The position numbers and the translations under genes were made by a program. A DNA stretch of 64,000 nucleotides from SIAJ01 sp036266155 (GTDB lineage: Bacteria > Planctomycetota > Planctomycetia > Gemmatales > Gemmataceae), in assembly GCA_036266155.1 (NCBI GenBank), contig DATANR010000134.1, positions 55,050 to 119,049 on the forward strand, given 5' to 3'. A model generated the notes under the pieces. The model worked only from the letters and a program-made list of their open reading frames with translations. It did not search any database and was not told where the DNA came from. This document shows positions 35,891-45,210 of the stretch, one piece after another. How positions within the stretch are numbered: the first letter of the stretch is position 1; the number at the start of each line of letters is the position of its first letter.

Positions 35891-37894
35891 GTGGCCGACA
35901 TGCGGCTGACAAACCTGCTCCGGCACTTGCACCCGGTGCCGTCCGTGCCCGCGTCGGCTGCGTCGACCGACCGTGAGGCGCTGCGGGCGTTTGTCGCACA
36001 TAAGGATGAAGCAGCGTTCACGGTGCTGGTCAATCGACATGGCCCGATGGTCCTTGCGGTGTGCCGACGCATCCTCCATCACGCCCAGGATGCTGAAGAC
36101 GCATGCCAGGCGACCTTCCTCGTCCTGGCGCGCAAGGCGGCGAGCATCGGCCGATCGGACGCGCTCGGAAGCTGGCTGCACGGTGTCGCCTACCGTATCG
36201 CATTGCGGGCCCGGCGGGATGCGGGTCGTCGACGGGCCCGCGAGCAACAGGCTGCCACGTCGGTCGGCACCGATCCGACCGAGGCAATCGCCTGGCGCGA
36301 TGTGCAAGTGTTTCTCGAAGCCGAGATCGCCCGGCTGCCCGAGCGCTATCGAGCGGCATTCGTGTTGTGCCATCTCGAAGGCCGCAGCCGCATCGAGGCG
36401 GCGGCGGACCTCGGCATCGAAGAGAACACCCTGTCGAGCCGACTGGCACGAGCTCGCGAGCGCTTACGCTGGCGGCTCGCTCGGCGCGGCGTCCATTTGC
36501 CCGCATTGCTCGCGGCGGCGGCGCTGGCCGATAGCGCCACCGGCTCGGCGATTCCGACGGAGCTGGTCCAATCGACCGTTCAAGCCGCGATCCCGTTCGC
36601 GGCCCGGCTGCCAGTGACCAGTGTTTCGAAATTCACTCTCCAACTCACCAATGGGGCGATGCCGACCATGGCGATTACCAAAATCAAATGGGCCGTCGGC
36701 GCGATGGCCCTGAGTGGCGTACTCGTGGCTGGCACGTGGGGCGCGGGGCAAGGACCCGGTGGCCCGCCGCCAAGGAACAGTGACCCAGTGCCCGTCGTTG
36801 AGCCGGCGGAGAAGCCGGCCGCCGTCGAGCGAAACGCTGACTACGCGCAGCGTCAGCGCAGCCTGAAGAACCTGCGAGCGATCATGCTGGCGATGCACAA
36901 TTACCACGATGCCAATGGCAAGTTCCCCACGGACATCACCGACAAGACGGGTAAGCCGCTCTTGAGCTGGCGCGTCGAGTTGTTGCCGTACATGGAGCAG
37001 GACAACTTTGCGAAGATGTTCAACCGCAACGAACCGTGGGATAGCGAGCACAACCTGAAGCTGCTCTCTCAGATGCCGGACGTCTTCCACGTCGGCTTTG
37101 AGCCAAAGGAGGCAACGCACACGTACTATCAGCGTTTTGCCATCGCAGGCGGGCTATGGGGCGGGTCGGGTGACGAGGGCGGTGGTGCCGGTGGGCCAAG
37201 CGGTGCTGCCACGCCCGGATCAAGCGGACCAGGATCGAGCACGGGCGGCGCGCCGACTCCTCCGGGGCCGATGGGAGGCGTCGGCTCGGGGCCGCCGCCT
37301 GCGCCGGCGGCGCCTGCCTCGACCGCGCCGCGGTTTCCATTGCGCATGACTGAAATCACAGACGGGACTTCAAACACGCTCGGCTTGATTGAAGCTGGCC
37401 CGCCGGTCCCGTGGACCAAGCCAGCCGACATCGTCTATGACGCCAAGAAGCCGCTGCCGCCGATGACGGGGCCGTTCGCCAACGTGCGGAATGCCGCGAC
37501 GCTCGATGGGGCAACGCATCCGTTAAAGTTGAACATCGACGAGAAGACGACGCGCCATCTGATTGAGCCGAACGACGGCAACGTGGTACCGGACTTCAAG
37601 ACCCTGCGGGCTAGATTTGCAGCCGACTCCGATGAGGAGAAGAAGGCGCTCGAGAAGTTTCACGCCGACAGCAAGGCGACGCTCGACGCCATCGAAAAGC
37701 TTCACACGGAGAGCATCGAATTGTTGCGTGTATATGCAGGAAACACCAAGGACCTGCAACAAGCAGAAGAAACACAAGAACGACTCAAGTCCAAGCTTCA
37801 GGACCTTAGAGCGCTCATCGATGAATATCGGCGTGAACTGGGCCTTCCGCGGAAATTCGAGATTCCAAGCAAGGCGGCGAAGCCACAGAAGTAA
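35891..37894 (+). CDS. ECF sigma factor with membrane anchor and DUF1559 domain
   Basis: I chose the GTG at 35891 (667 aa) because GGGGAG lies about 8 nt upstream; an in-frame ATG at 35900 is the alternative. Region 2 is ILHHAQDAEDACQATFLVLARKAAS and region 4 is RSRIEAAADLGIEENTLSSRLARARERLRWRL. A hydrophobic helix (AVGAMALSGVLVAGTWGAG) near residues 267-285 is followed by a DUF1559-like domain: RSLKNLRAIMLAMHNYHDANGKFPTDI, LLSWRVELLPYMEQDNFA and MTEITDGTSNTLGLIEAG. A Gly/Pro/Ser-rich loop interrupts it near residues 420-475. The C-terminus is coiled coil (about 575-660). DUF1559 usually follows a prepilin helix; here the sigma module and TM replace that helix. Confidence 0.82.
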   Translation: MADMRLTNLLRHLHPVPSVPASAASTDREALRAFVAHKDEAAFTVLVNRHGPMVLAVCRRILHHAQDAEDACQATFLVLARKAASIGRSDALGSWLHGVAYRIALRARRDAGRRRAREQQAATSVGTDPTEAIAWRDVQVFLEAEIARLPERYRAAFVLCHLEGRSRIEAAADLGIEENTLSSRLARARERLRWRLARRGVHLPALLAAAALADSATGSAIPTELVQSTVQAAIPFAARLPVTSVSKFTLQLTNGAMPTMAITKIKWAVGAMALSGVLVAGTWGAGQGPGGPPPRNSDPVPVVEPAEKPAAVERNADYAQRQRSLKNLRAIMLAMHNYHDANGKFPTDITDKTGKPLLSWRVELLPYMEQDNFAKMFNRNEPWDSEHNLKLLSQMPDVFHVGFEPKEATHTYYQRFAIAGGLWGGSGDEGGGAGGPSGAATPGSSGPGSSTGGAPTPPGPMGGVGSGPPPAPAAPASTAPRFPLRMTEITDGTSNTLGLIEAGPPVPWTKPADIVYDAKKPLPPMTGPFANVRNAATLDGATHPLKLNIDEKTTRHLIEPNDGNVVPDFKTLRARFAADSDEEKKALEKFHADSKATLDAIEKLHTESIELLRVYAGNTKDLQQAEETQERLKSKLQDLRALIDEYRRELGLPRKFEIPSKAAKPQK

Positions 37895-37898
37895 GGCC

Positions 37899-39272
37899 TC
37901 ATCCAAACAACTCCACCAGCGGCGTCCCGGTACTGAGCGGCTTCGAGACGCCGTCTTTCGTGATCTTCGACTCATACGGCACGCCGAGAGCGTGATACAC
38001 TGTCGCGCTGAAATCCTGCGGGCGCACTGGCTTGTCCTTCACATACGCGCCGATCTTGTCGGATTCGCCATAGACCATGCCGCCGCGGATGCCGCCGCCG
38101 GCGAGGATGGCCGAGTAGCAGTGCGGCCAGTGTTGCCGGCCGGGGATGTTGTTGTTCTGGTTGATCCGCGGCGTACGGCCGAACTCGCCCATGCAGACGA
38201 TCAGCGTGTTGTCGAGCAGCCCGCGTGCTTCGAGGTCTTCGATCAGTGCCGACAACGCGTTGTCGAGCACCGGCAGGCACCAGCCCATACCATAGGAGCC
38301 GTTGCCGAATGCATTGCCCATGCCCATCTCGGCGCCGTGCATGTCCCAACTCGAACTCGGTGGGCCGTTCTCGACCTTGCCCGCGGCTGGGCCAGTCCAG
38401 CCATTGACGGTGACGAAGCCGACGCCGGATTCAACCAGCCGGCGCGCAAGCAGCAGATTCTGCCCAAGCGGATTGAGGCCATAACGATCGCGCAGCCGCG
38501 GGTCCTCGCGATCGACCTCAAACGCCTGACGCGGACCGGCCGCCGTCGCCAACTCAAAGCCGCGGCCGTGAATGTCGCGCCAACTGGTGCCAGCGCTGAT
38601 GCGCGACGCTTCGAGGTTATCGAGCAATGCGCGCCGATTATTCATGCGTTCCGGCGTCTCGTTCGCCGCGAACACGTCGGGGGCTTTGAAGCCCGGCTTA
38701 GCCGGATGGTTGTCGGCCGACCCGACGAACAGCGGGGCATAAGGAGCGCCGAGCGAGCCGCCGGTGCCGATGTTCGGCGCACAGAAAACCGGGTCGCCGA
38801 CGCACTTGATAAGCCAGACGTACGACGCGACGTTCTTTTGGCTCGGCCGCACCTTGGCGAGCACCGAGCCGATGTATGGCGAATCCTGCGGTGCACTGGC
38901 CTGACCGCTCAGGCTGTTGTGCATCGCGTCGAAGTGATTGCTGATATTGCCGGGGTGCGTCATCGAGCGGATCAGGGCGAAGCGATTGGTCAGCTTGGCC
39001 ATCCGCGGATGCAGTTCGCTGATGCGCATGCCGGGAACGGTCGTGGCGATCGGCGAATAAGGCCCGCGAATCTCGGCAGGCGCATTCGGCTTGAGGTCCC
39101 ACGTGTCGAGGTGGCTCGGGCCGCCGCAGAGGAGGATGAAGATGCACGACTTCTCGCCTGACCCTCCGGGCGAATCGCCGCCGCCCACGCGCGCCGCGAC
39201 GACGCCGGAAGTAGCGACGCTCAAAGCACCGGCTTGAAGAAATCGGCGACGCGAGAGCGACAGACGGCTCAT
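37899..39272 (-). CDS. DUF1501 family protein (Tat-exported)
   Basis: The product (457 aa from the ATG at 39272) has a twin-arginine-type leader, SLSRRRFLQAGALSVATSGV, followed by the DUF1501 domain. Markers are CIFILLCGGPSHLDTWDLKPNAP, ELHPRMAKLTNRFALIRSMTHPG, GEFGRTPRINQNNNIPGRQHWPHCYSAILAGGGIRGG and the closing VYHALGVPYESKI. DUF1501 proteins are related to the alkaline phosphatase/sulfatase superfamily and are greatly expanded in planctomycetes; the GEFGRTP and GR-HW segments hold the likely metal-binding positions. It stops 4 bp after the convergent sigma factor gene's stop. It is separated by 241 bp from the DUF4261-like gene upstream, so it may have its own promoter. Confidence 0.9.
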   Translation of the reverse strand: MSRLSLSRRRFLQAGALSVATSGVVAARVGGGDSPGGSGEKSCIFILLCGGPSHLDTWDLKPNAPAEIRGPYSPIATTVPGMRISELHPRMAKLTNRFALIRSMTHPGNISNHFDAMHNSLSGQASAPQDSPYIGSVLAKVRPSQKNVASYVWLIKCVGDPVFCAPNIGTGGSLGAPYAPLFVGSADNHPAKPGFKAPDVFAANETPERMNNRRALLDNLEASRISAGTSWRDIHGRGFELATAAGPRQAFEVDREDPRLRDRYGLNPLGQNLLLARRLVESGVGFVTVNGWTGPAAGKVENGPPSSSWDMHGAEMGMGNAFGNGSYGMGWCLPVLDNALSALIEDLEARGLLDNTLIVCMGEFGRTPRINQNNNIPGRQHWPHCYSAILAGGGIRGGMVYGESDKIGAYVKDKPVRPQDFSATVYHALGVPYESKITKDGVSKPLSTGTPLVELFG

Positions 39273-39360
39273 GAGAGGCACCGGGAGAGCAGTTCGGTGA
39301 GCGTAATGGAAGACGCTCGGGAGGGTGGTTGAAGATACTCGATTGGGCGGCCGTTGTCAG

Positions 39361-39465
39361 CCGGAAAAGTGGAAATTCGCGGGAAGAATGGGCTGGATTT
39401 GTTTCATTGCGTTGCAGGACGCCGGAACTTTCCTCCGGAAAAGTTGGTTGATTCCGGAAAAGTTG
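39361..39465. repeat. Three CCGGAAAAGT direct repeats upstream of a DUF1501 gene
   Basis: CCGGAAAAGT occurs at 39361, 39435 and 39454; the last two share the longer form CCGGAAAAGTTG with 19-bp spacing. The complementary-like CGGAACTTTCC at 39423 makes a partial inverted pair with the second copy. Position upstream of the minus-strand DUF1501 start fits a regulator-binding array, but this is a guess. Confidence 0.45.
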
Positions 39466-39513
39466 AATTCGTTTGGCGCGGGGTGGGGGCGCGCGGCCGG
39501 AGGAATCTTCGGC

Positions 39514-40248
39514 TCAATTCCGCTCCGCCAAATCCTTCATGCTCACGAGCCGCAACCGTCCAAATGGATTATGCATCGGGCTGCCCGCCGGGAATTCCTT
39601 GCTCGGCTCGGCAATGGCCTGGAAGCGCGGACCATCCAGCTCCATGAGGATGTGGCCGTCGTTGATCGGCTTGTCGCCGCGGGCCACGTAGCGGATCACG
39701 TCGACGAGACCGAATTCGTCTTGCTCGGCGTCGGAGGTTTTCATGACGATGTCGCGCAGACCCAACACGTGCATGCCCATCGTGTAGGCTTCCTTGCGGT
39801 TGCCAACCATCGCGACGAACGCGAAGCTTAGGGCGTCGGAGCTGCCATCCTCGGCCATCGCAACCCAATTCTGGCCGCCGTGGCCGACCGCGCTATTGTC
39901 GATGAACACGCCGGCGCCGCCGGCCCGAATGATTGCGGTCCCCGCGTCCATGAGTTTTTGCGCGGCATCCATCGACCCGCCGGGACCGATCAGACAGACG
40001 TTGACCGTGTAGTTGTCGACAATCACCAATTCGTCGGGCTCGGCCGGATTGCGGAGCGACGAGCGAAAGATCTTGGCGAACTGATCGTCGGCCTGCATGG
40101 GAATGAACTCGAACTCCGTTCCATCGGCGAGGGTCAGAGTCTCGGGCGTGAGCCGAACTTTCGCGGGCAGGTTTTCAATGAGTTCGCCCGGATGTTTCCA
40201 CTGGCCGGGGATGCGCAGCTTGACCGTGACCGCTGATGAGTCGCTCAT
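39514..40248 (-). CDS. DUF4261-like protein
   Basis: The protein has 244 aa and no signal peptide. The central part, NYTVNVCLIGPGGSMDAAQKLMDAGTAIIRAGGAGVFIDNSAVGHGGQNW, resembles DUF4261 proteins, in which a conserved A-x-x-I-x-x-A-G-G-x-G-V-F-x-D-N stretch is followed by a partly buried H. The family has no known activity. It lies 21 bp downstream of a DUF1501 gene and shares its direction, so it is probably co-transcribed. The C-terminal sequence HNPFGRLRLVSMKDLAERN is unremarkable. The family name is recalled from pattern and deserves a profile check. Confidence 0.6.
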   Translation of the reverse strand: MSDSSAVTVKLRIPGQWKHPGELIENLPAKVRLTPETLTLADGTEFEFIPMQADDQFAKIFRSSLRNPAEPDELVIVDNYTVNVCLIGPGGSMDAAQKLMDAGTAIIRAGGAGVFIDNSAVGHGGQNWVAMAEDGSSDALSFAFVAMVGNRKEAYTMGMHVLGLRDIVMKTSDAEQDEFGLVDVIRYVARGDKPINDGHILMELDGPRFQAIAEPSKEFPAGSPMHNPFGRLRLVSMKDLAERN

Positions 40249-40269
40249 GTTGCAAGTTCCTACAGTGAT

Positions 40270-41679
40270 TCACGCCAACAATTCCGGCACGATTTTGGCC
40301 CGTGTCACCGCGGCATCGGTGAGCGTGTCGTCGCGGCCCTCGTGGGGGAACGTCAGCTTTTGGTGATCCAGTCCGAGTGCGTGCAAGAGCGTTGCATGCA
40401 GATCGGGAACGCGCACGACCTTATCAACGGACTTGTAGCCGAATTCGTCGGTCGCACCGTGGACGTAGCCCTTCTTGAAGCCGCCGCCCGCGAGCCAGAG
40501 CGAGAACGCATGGCGATTATGGTCGCGGCCATCGGTCCCTTGCGAGATCGGCAGGCGGCCGAACTCGCCCGTGAAGAGCACGATCGTCGAATCGAGCAGG
40601 CCGCGGCGCTTCAAATCGGTGACGAGGCCAGCGACCGGCTGGTCGGTCATGGCGCACAGGTTCTTCAGGCTCTCGGCATTCTTGCTATGCGTGTCCCAGG
40701 GTTGACCGTTCAAGAAGAGCTGAACGAAGCGGACACCGCGTTCGACGAGCCGGCGTGCGAGCAGGCAGCGCTTGCCGTACTCGGCGGACTTGGGGTTATC
40801 GAGCCCGTAGAGCTTGCGCGTCTCGTCGGTTTCTTTCGCAAGATCAAGGACGTCCGGCACCGCGGTTTGCATGCGCGCCGCGAGTTCGTAATGGCCAAGG
40901 CGGGCTTCGACTTCGGCGTCACCGGGATGATGGCGCAGATGGCTCGCGTTGAGTTGGTTCAACAGATCGAGCTGATTCTTGCGTGCGGCGGCAGGGACGT
41001 CGGCCGGCGTCGCCAAGTGCGCGACAGGCGTGCCGGTCGCACGGAACGGCGTGCCCTGGTAAACCGCCGGCAAAAAGCCCGACGACCAGTTGAGGGGGCC
41101 GTCCACCGGCAGCCCGCCGGGATCGGAGAGGACGACGTAAGCGGGCAATTCCTTGCGCTCGGAGCCGAGGCCGTAAAGGACCCACGAACCCAGCACGGGC
41201 CGCCCGGGGAAAATCTTGCCTGAGTGGATGATCCGCAGAGCTCCTTCATGGTCGACGGAGTCGGTGGTCATCGAGCGAACAAGCGTGGCGTCGTCGATGA
41301 TGGTGGCCGTGTGCGGCAGCAATTCGGAAAGCTCGACGCCCGCTTTGCCCTGCTTGGCAAACTTGAACGGCGACGCGAGCAGCTTCCCCTGTTGCGTGTG
41401 AAAGTGAACTTCGAGCTTCTCCGGATGCGCCTGGCCGTCCCGCTTGGTCAATTCGGGCTTCGGATCGAACAGGTCCATCTGGCTCGGCCCGCCATGTTGG
41501 AATAGGCAAATGACGGCCTTCGCCTTGGCAGGTCGATGCGGCAGTTTCGGCGCCAGCGGGGCGGCGGCATACGCACGCTCCTCCGCGGCGAGATGTGCGA
41601 GCGTCAGCGCGCCCAGCCCGCCCGCGGACCGCGTCAGGAACGCCCGGCGATTGGCGAGGAAGTCGTTCGTTGGCAACAC
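40270..41679 (-). CDS. DUF1501 family protein partnered with DUF1549/DUF1553
   Basis: I placed the start at the GTG at 41679 (469 aa), 8 bp after the upstream stop and preceded by GTGAG. The longer frame to 41745 runs into the neighbour's coding region. The leader ANRRAFLTRSAGGLGALTLAHLAAEERAYA is a Tat-type signal. The DUF1501 domain shows AVICLFQHGGPSQMDLFDPKPEL, ELLPHTATIIDDATLVRSM, VQLFLNGQPWDTHS, FTGEFGRLPISQGTDGRDHNRHAFSLWLAGGGFK and HALGLDHQKLTF. It forms the standard planctomycete pair with the DUF1549/DUF1553 gene immediately upstream. Substrate unknown; the pair is thought to act on an extracellular or periplasmic compound. Confidence 0.9.
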   Translation of the reverse strand: MLPTNDFLANRRAFLTRSAGGLGALTLAHLAAEERAYAAAPLAPKLPHRPAKAKAVICLFQHGGPSQMDLFDPKPELTKRDGQAHPEKLEVHFHTQQGKLLASPFKFAKQGKAGVELSELLPHTATIIDDATLVRSMTTDSVDHEGALRIIHSGKIFPGRPVLGSWVLYGLGSERKELPAYVVLSDPGGLPVDGPLNWSSGFLPAVYQGTPFRATGTPVAHLATPADVPAAARKNQLDLLNQLNASHLRHHPGDAEVEARLGHYELAARMQTAVPDVLDLAKETDETRKLYGLDNPKSAEYGKRCLLARRLVERGVRFVQLFLNGQPWDTHSKNAESLKNLCAMTDQPVAGLVTDLKRRGLLDSTIVLFTGEFGRLPISQGTDGRDHNRHAFSLWLAGGGFKKGYVHGATDEFGYKSVDKVVRVPDLHATLLHALGLDHQKLTFPHEGRDDTLTDAAVTRAKIVPELLA

Positions 41680-41687
41680 GGCAAATC

Positions 41688-43937
41688 TCACTCGACGTAC
41701 AGGAAGCGATTGCTCGCCAGTAGCATCTGGCACAGGTCGGCCCACGCCCGCTCGTCGCCATCTTTTTCTTTGGCGTACACCGAGCGTTGTGCGCTCAGGA
41801 ATGATTCACAGGCGACGCGCTCATCCATGGCCAGCGGCCGGCCGCCAACGAGCGTGAATGCGAGGTTGATTCGTGCGTTCGTGTCGCTGCCGGCTTCGCG
41901 CGCCAGCCGTTGCGCGAAGCTCCGGGCACGAGCGCGTGCGAACTCCGAGTTCAAAAGGGCGAGTGATTGCAGCGGCACCGTCGAAGGCGACCGCTTGCCG
42001 CACGTGCTAACGATCGCGGGCGCATCGAAGAGTTGCAGGAACGTGACGACCTGTGTGCGTCGCTGCTGCAAGTAGACGCTCCGCCGCCGGGCGCCGGCAT
42101 CGTTCTCCGCGACTTCAACGACGCCCTCCGGAGTCCGTTTGCTGGCAACGAATGGCCCACCCGCTTGCGGATCGAGATCGCCCGAGATGGCGAGCATCGC
42201 ATCACGAATCGCTTCGGCGTCGAGGCGACGACTTGGGAATCGGGCCAACAGTCGATTGTCCGGATCGATCTTTTCGAGCTCTGGTCGCGGCGCGCTTGCT
42301 TGGCGATAGACCGCCGACGCCATGATCAGGCGATGCAGTTCCTTGATGCTCCACTCCGAGCGCACGAACTCCGCGGCCAGGTAATCGAGCAATTCGGCGT
42401 GCGACGGTTTGGCCCCGGAAACGCCGAGGTTGTCAGCCGTCGCCACGATACCCGTGCCGAAATGGTGCTGCCAGATGCGATTGGCCATCACGCGGACTGT
42501 CAGCGGGTTCGCCGTCGACGTCAGCCAGTTGGCGAACGCCGTTCGGCGGCCTGTCGTTATCTGGCCGGCCGGCCGCGGGTCGACGTGATAGTTGTTGTGT
42601 GTAGTGCTCAACGATGCCGGCACGCCCGGCTGCACCTCGGCCCCCGGCTGGCCATGTTGCCCCCGTTTCAGGACATGGTGAGCCGGCGGGCTCGGGTCGG
42701 TTTCCGTGAAGGTCGCGATCTTGTCAATCGACGGTGGGCGATCCTTCTCACGTTCAGTGACCGTCTGCTTGACACGATCGCGGAGAGCGGCGTACTCCGG
42801 AAAGCGCTTCGCCAGATCGTCGTCCGAAATCTTTACGGCCTTGGCGTGGGTCTTCAACAACGCCTGCTGCGCCGGCGTTTGCTTCTCCTTCGGCGCTTTC
42901 GATGCTTCAATCACGGCATCCCTTGTAGCCGCATCGACGGTCGGTAATCGTTCGCCCAAAAGCTGTTCGCGAAGCGGGTCCGCAAAAGAAGCCAGCCCGG
43001 CCTGGGCCGCTTTCACCTGACGGTCGATGAGGTCGTTGCGGCGCTTCCATGCCGCGACCTCGGCGGCAGTGCCGATCGCCACGACGCGATCATTCGGTTT
43101 GGTCCAGCGCTCGGGGTTGTAGACAGGGAACAAGATGGCTTGCAGGCCGTAATACTCCGCCTGCGTGATCGGCTCGAATTTGTGATCATGACAACGTGCG
43201 CATTGAATCGTCAGACCGAGCAGACAGTTCACGATGTTCTGAACGTTGCCTTCTAGCACGGAAAAACGATCGGTGCGGACCTCGTCTGGGTTGCCGTCGC
43301 TTTCGCCGGTGCCATCGGGAGCGTTGCGGAGGAAGTGCGTGGCGGTGATCGCATCGACCATGCTCGGGGTCACGTCGCTGCCCGGCTTGAAGTGAACGAG
43401 TTCATCGCCAGCGATTTGCTCGCGCACAAACCAGTCGAACGGCTTATCAGCGTTGAACGACTTGATAACGTAATCGCGGTAACGCCAGGCAAGCGGCCGA
43501 TCGCTGTCGGCACTGAAGTAACCATTCGACTCGGCATATCCGGCAGCATCGAGCCAGTGCTTGCCCCAGCGTTCGCCGTAGCGCGGCGACGCCAGGTAGT
43601 ATTCGAGCATCTTCTCGTACGCGTTCGGCGACCGGTCGGCCGTGAAAGCATCAATCTCAGCCGGCGTCGGCGGCAAGCCCGTGAGATCGAAGGCGACGCG
43701 ACGAATTAGCGTGGGCCGGTCGGCCTCCGTATTGAATGTGAGTTGTTTCGCTTCGAGCGCGGCGAGAATGAACCGGTCGACGTTTGTCGAACAAGCGCCA
43801 CGGACATCGGGGATCTTGGGCCGAACGATGGGACGGAACGCGGGATGATCTTCAGGACGCGGCTGTTCGTCGGCGGCCAGCGGCGCGCAGACAACCACAA
43901 TACTGATGAGCGCAACAAGTCGCGGCAGCGTTAGCAT
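41688..43937 (-). CDS. DUF1549 and DUF1553 domain protein (planctomycete cytochrome-c-like)
   Basis: From the ATG at 43937 the product has 749 aa. It begins with a signal peptide (LTLPRLVALISIVVVCAPLAADEQP). DUF1549 covers about residues 60-270 (VDRFILAALEAKQL, FDLTGLPPTPAEIDAFTAD, SPRYGERWGKHWLDAAGYAESNGYF), with a heme-type CxxCH (CARCHDHKFEPITQAEYYGL). DUF1553 follows (about 450-720; TGRRTAFANWLTSTANPLTVRVMANRIWQHHFGTGIV, RLDAEAIRDAMLAISG). The longer frame to 44093 has no leader and overlaps the divergent operon's promoter region. It heads a minus-strand run with a DUF1501 gene 8 bp downstream. The family is exported and linked with polysaccharide use in some planctomycetes, but the reaction is unproven. 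Confidence 0.9.
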   Translation of the reverse strand: MLTLPRLVALISIVVVCAPLAADEQPRPEDHPAFRPIVRPKIPDVRGACSTNVDRFILAALEAKQLTFNTEADRPTLIRRVAFDLTGLPPTPAEIDAFTADRSPNAYEKMLEYYLASPRYGERWGKHWLDAAGYAESNGYFSADSDRPLAWRYRDYVIKSFNADKPFDWFVREQIAGDELVHFKPGSDVTPSMVDAITATHFLRNAPDGTGESDGNPDEVRTDRFSVLEGNVQNIVNCLLGLTIQCARCHDHKFEPITQAEYYGLQAILFPVYNPERWTKPNDRVVAIGTAAEVAAWKRRNDLIDRQVKAAQAGLASFADPLREQLLGERLPTVDAATRDAVIEASKAPKEKQTPAQQALLKTHAKAVKISDDDLAKRFPEYAALRDRVKQTVTEREKDRPPSIDKIATFTETDPSPPAHHVLKRGQHGQPGAEVQPGVPASLSTTHNNYHVDPRPAGQITTGRRTAFANWLTSTANPLTVRVMANRIWQHHFGTGIVATADNLGVSGAKPSHAELLDYLAAEFVRSEWSIKELHRLIMASAVYRQASAPRPELEKIDPDNRLLARFPSRRLDAEAIRDAMLAISGDLDPQAGGPFVASKRTPEGVVEVAENDAGARRRSVYLQQRRTQVVTFLQLFDAPAIVSTCGKRSPSTVPLQSLALLNSEFARARARSFAQRLAREAGSDTNARINLAFTLVGGRPLAMDERVACESFLSAQRSVYAKEKDGDERAWADLCQMLLASNRFLYVE

Positions 43938-44004
43938 GCTCCCAGCCCTGCTGTGAAACGGTCTTCCCATTACATTACACGGAAACACCGTCCGAATGTG
44001 ACCC

Positions 44005-45162
44005 ATGAAAATCACGCGGCTGGAAGTCTTGGTCATTGGCGATGGGCCGGACATCGACCCAGACAAGGGCGGCGTCGAACCGCTGGCGTGCATTCGCGTC
44101 TACACGGATGAAGGCCCGATCGGGCTGACGGAGGTTTTTCGCGTTCCGCCGGGCGTCGTGCAGGCCGTCGTTGGCGGGCCCGAAACGCTCTTCGGCAAGT
44201 TGCTAGTCGGAGAGACGGTCACCCATCCGGAACGTCTCTGGCAGCGAATGTGGGACGCACTGCTGCACACCCATCGCCGCGGGTGGGAGATCATCATTCT
44301 TGGCGCCCTCGACGTCGCGATCTGGGATATCTATGGACAGATGCTCGGTCGACCGGTGTGGGAATTGCTCGGCGGGATCCAGCGGGGATCGTTCCAAACT
44401 ACGGTCGGCGGCACTGTCGAAGTCACGCCGTATTGCACAATCGTCTCCGACGTTTTCGGCGGCGAGCCGATGTTCACGCAGCAAGTCGAACGGATCGAGA
44501 AGCTGGCAGCGCTCGGCTACAAAGCGTTCAAAGTCGAGCCGATGATGTCGACGCCGAGCGATGTTGTCGAACTGGCACGCCGCGTTCGAAAGGCGCTCGG
44601 CCCGAAGCCGACGCTGATGGTCGACGTCGGCTACCTCTTCAACGATGTGCCGACGGCGGCCCGCGTCTGCCGTGACTTACAAGAGTTGGACATCTTCTTC
44701 TTCGAGACGCCCTTTCCTGTCGACTCCTTTTTCCCCTACGCGGAGCTGGCGAGCCGCACATCGATTCCGCTCGCGGCTGGCGAGCATGGCGTCACGCGGT
44801 GGGAGTTCCTCGACATGATGGACCGCGGCCGCATCAGCGTTGTGCAGCCGTACATGACCACGTGCGGCGGCCTGACAGAAGCGACGCGGATCGTCGAACT
44901 CGCACGGGCTCGCGGGGCAATGCTCTGTCCGGGCAACTGGTCGACGCAGATCCTCGGCGCGGCGACTGTCCATCTGGCAGCTTATTCGCCGATCACACCG
45001 TTTATCGAGTTCGCGCCGGCCGAGGTTTACGACTCACCGTTGCGTCGCGAATTGCAAGCCGCCGGCTTCCCTGTTCGCAACGGCGTCATCGCGATCCCCG
45101 ATCGACCAGGCGTCGGTTACGAGTTGCCGGCCGAGATTGTCGACCGTTTTCGCATCGCGTGA
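44005..45162 (+). CDS. Enolase-superfamily enzyme (mandelate racemase / muconate lactonizing type), probable acid-sugar dehydratase
   Basis: The product (385 aa) has the N-terminal capping domain and C-terminal barrel. Metal ligands are predicted in LMVDVGYLF (Asp), FFFETPFP (Glu) and LAAGEHGVTR (Glu). The expected K-x-K acid/base motif reads FKVEP, so the second Lys is replaced by Glu. This may mark a subgroup with different chemistry. It begins the plus-strand operon and is followed by two transporters and an alcohol dehydrogenase. Members with this neighbourhood usually dehydrate or racemise a hydroxy-acid. The exact substrate cannot be read from sequence. Confidence 0.85.
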   Translation: MKITRLEVLVIGDGPDIDPDKGGVEPLACIRVYTDEGPIGLTEVFRVPPGVVQAVVGGPETLFGKLLVGETVTHPERLWQRMWDALLHTHRRGWEIIILGALDVAIWDIYGQMLGRPVWELLGGIQRGSFQTTVGGTVEVTPYCTIVSDVFGGEPMFTQQVERIEKLAALGYKAFKVEPMMSTPSDVVELARRVRKALGPKPTLMVDVGYLFNDVPTAARVCRDLQELDIFFFETPFPVDSFFPYAELASRTSIPLAAGEHGVTRWEFLDMMDRGRISVVQPYMTTCGGLTEATRIVELARARGAMLCPGNWSTQILGAATVHLAAYSPITPFIEFAPAEVYDSPLRRELQAAGFPVRNGVIAIPDRPGVGYELPAEIVDRFRIA

Positions 45163-45210
45163 CTACAAAGGACCAGACCGCCGCCCAACCCTCTCCCGGC
45201 CGATTCATCG

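Noticed and set aside
37563..39161. Plus-strand open frame of 532 aa across the DUF1501 gene
   Set aside because: It begins in an alternative frame of the sigma factor and then runs antisense to DUF1501.
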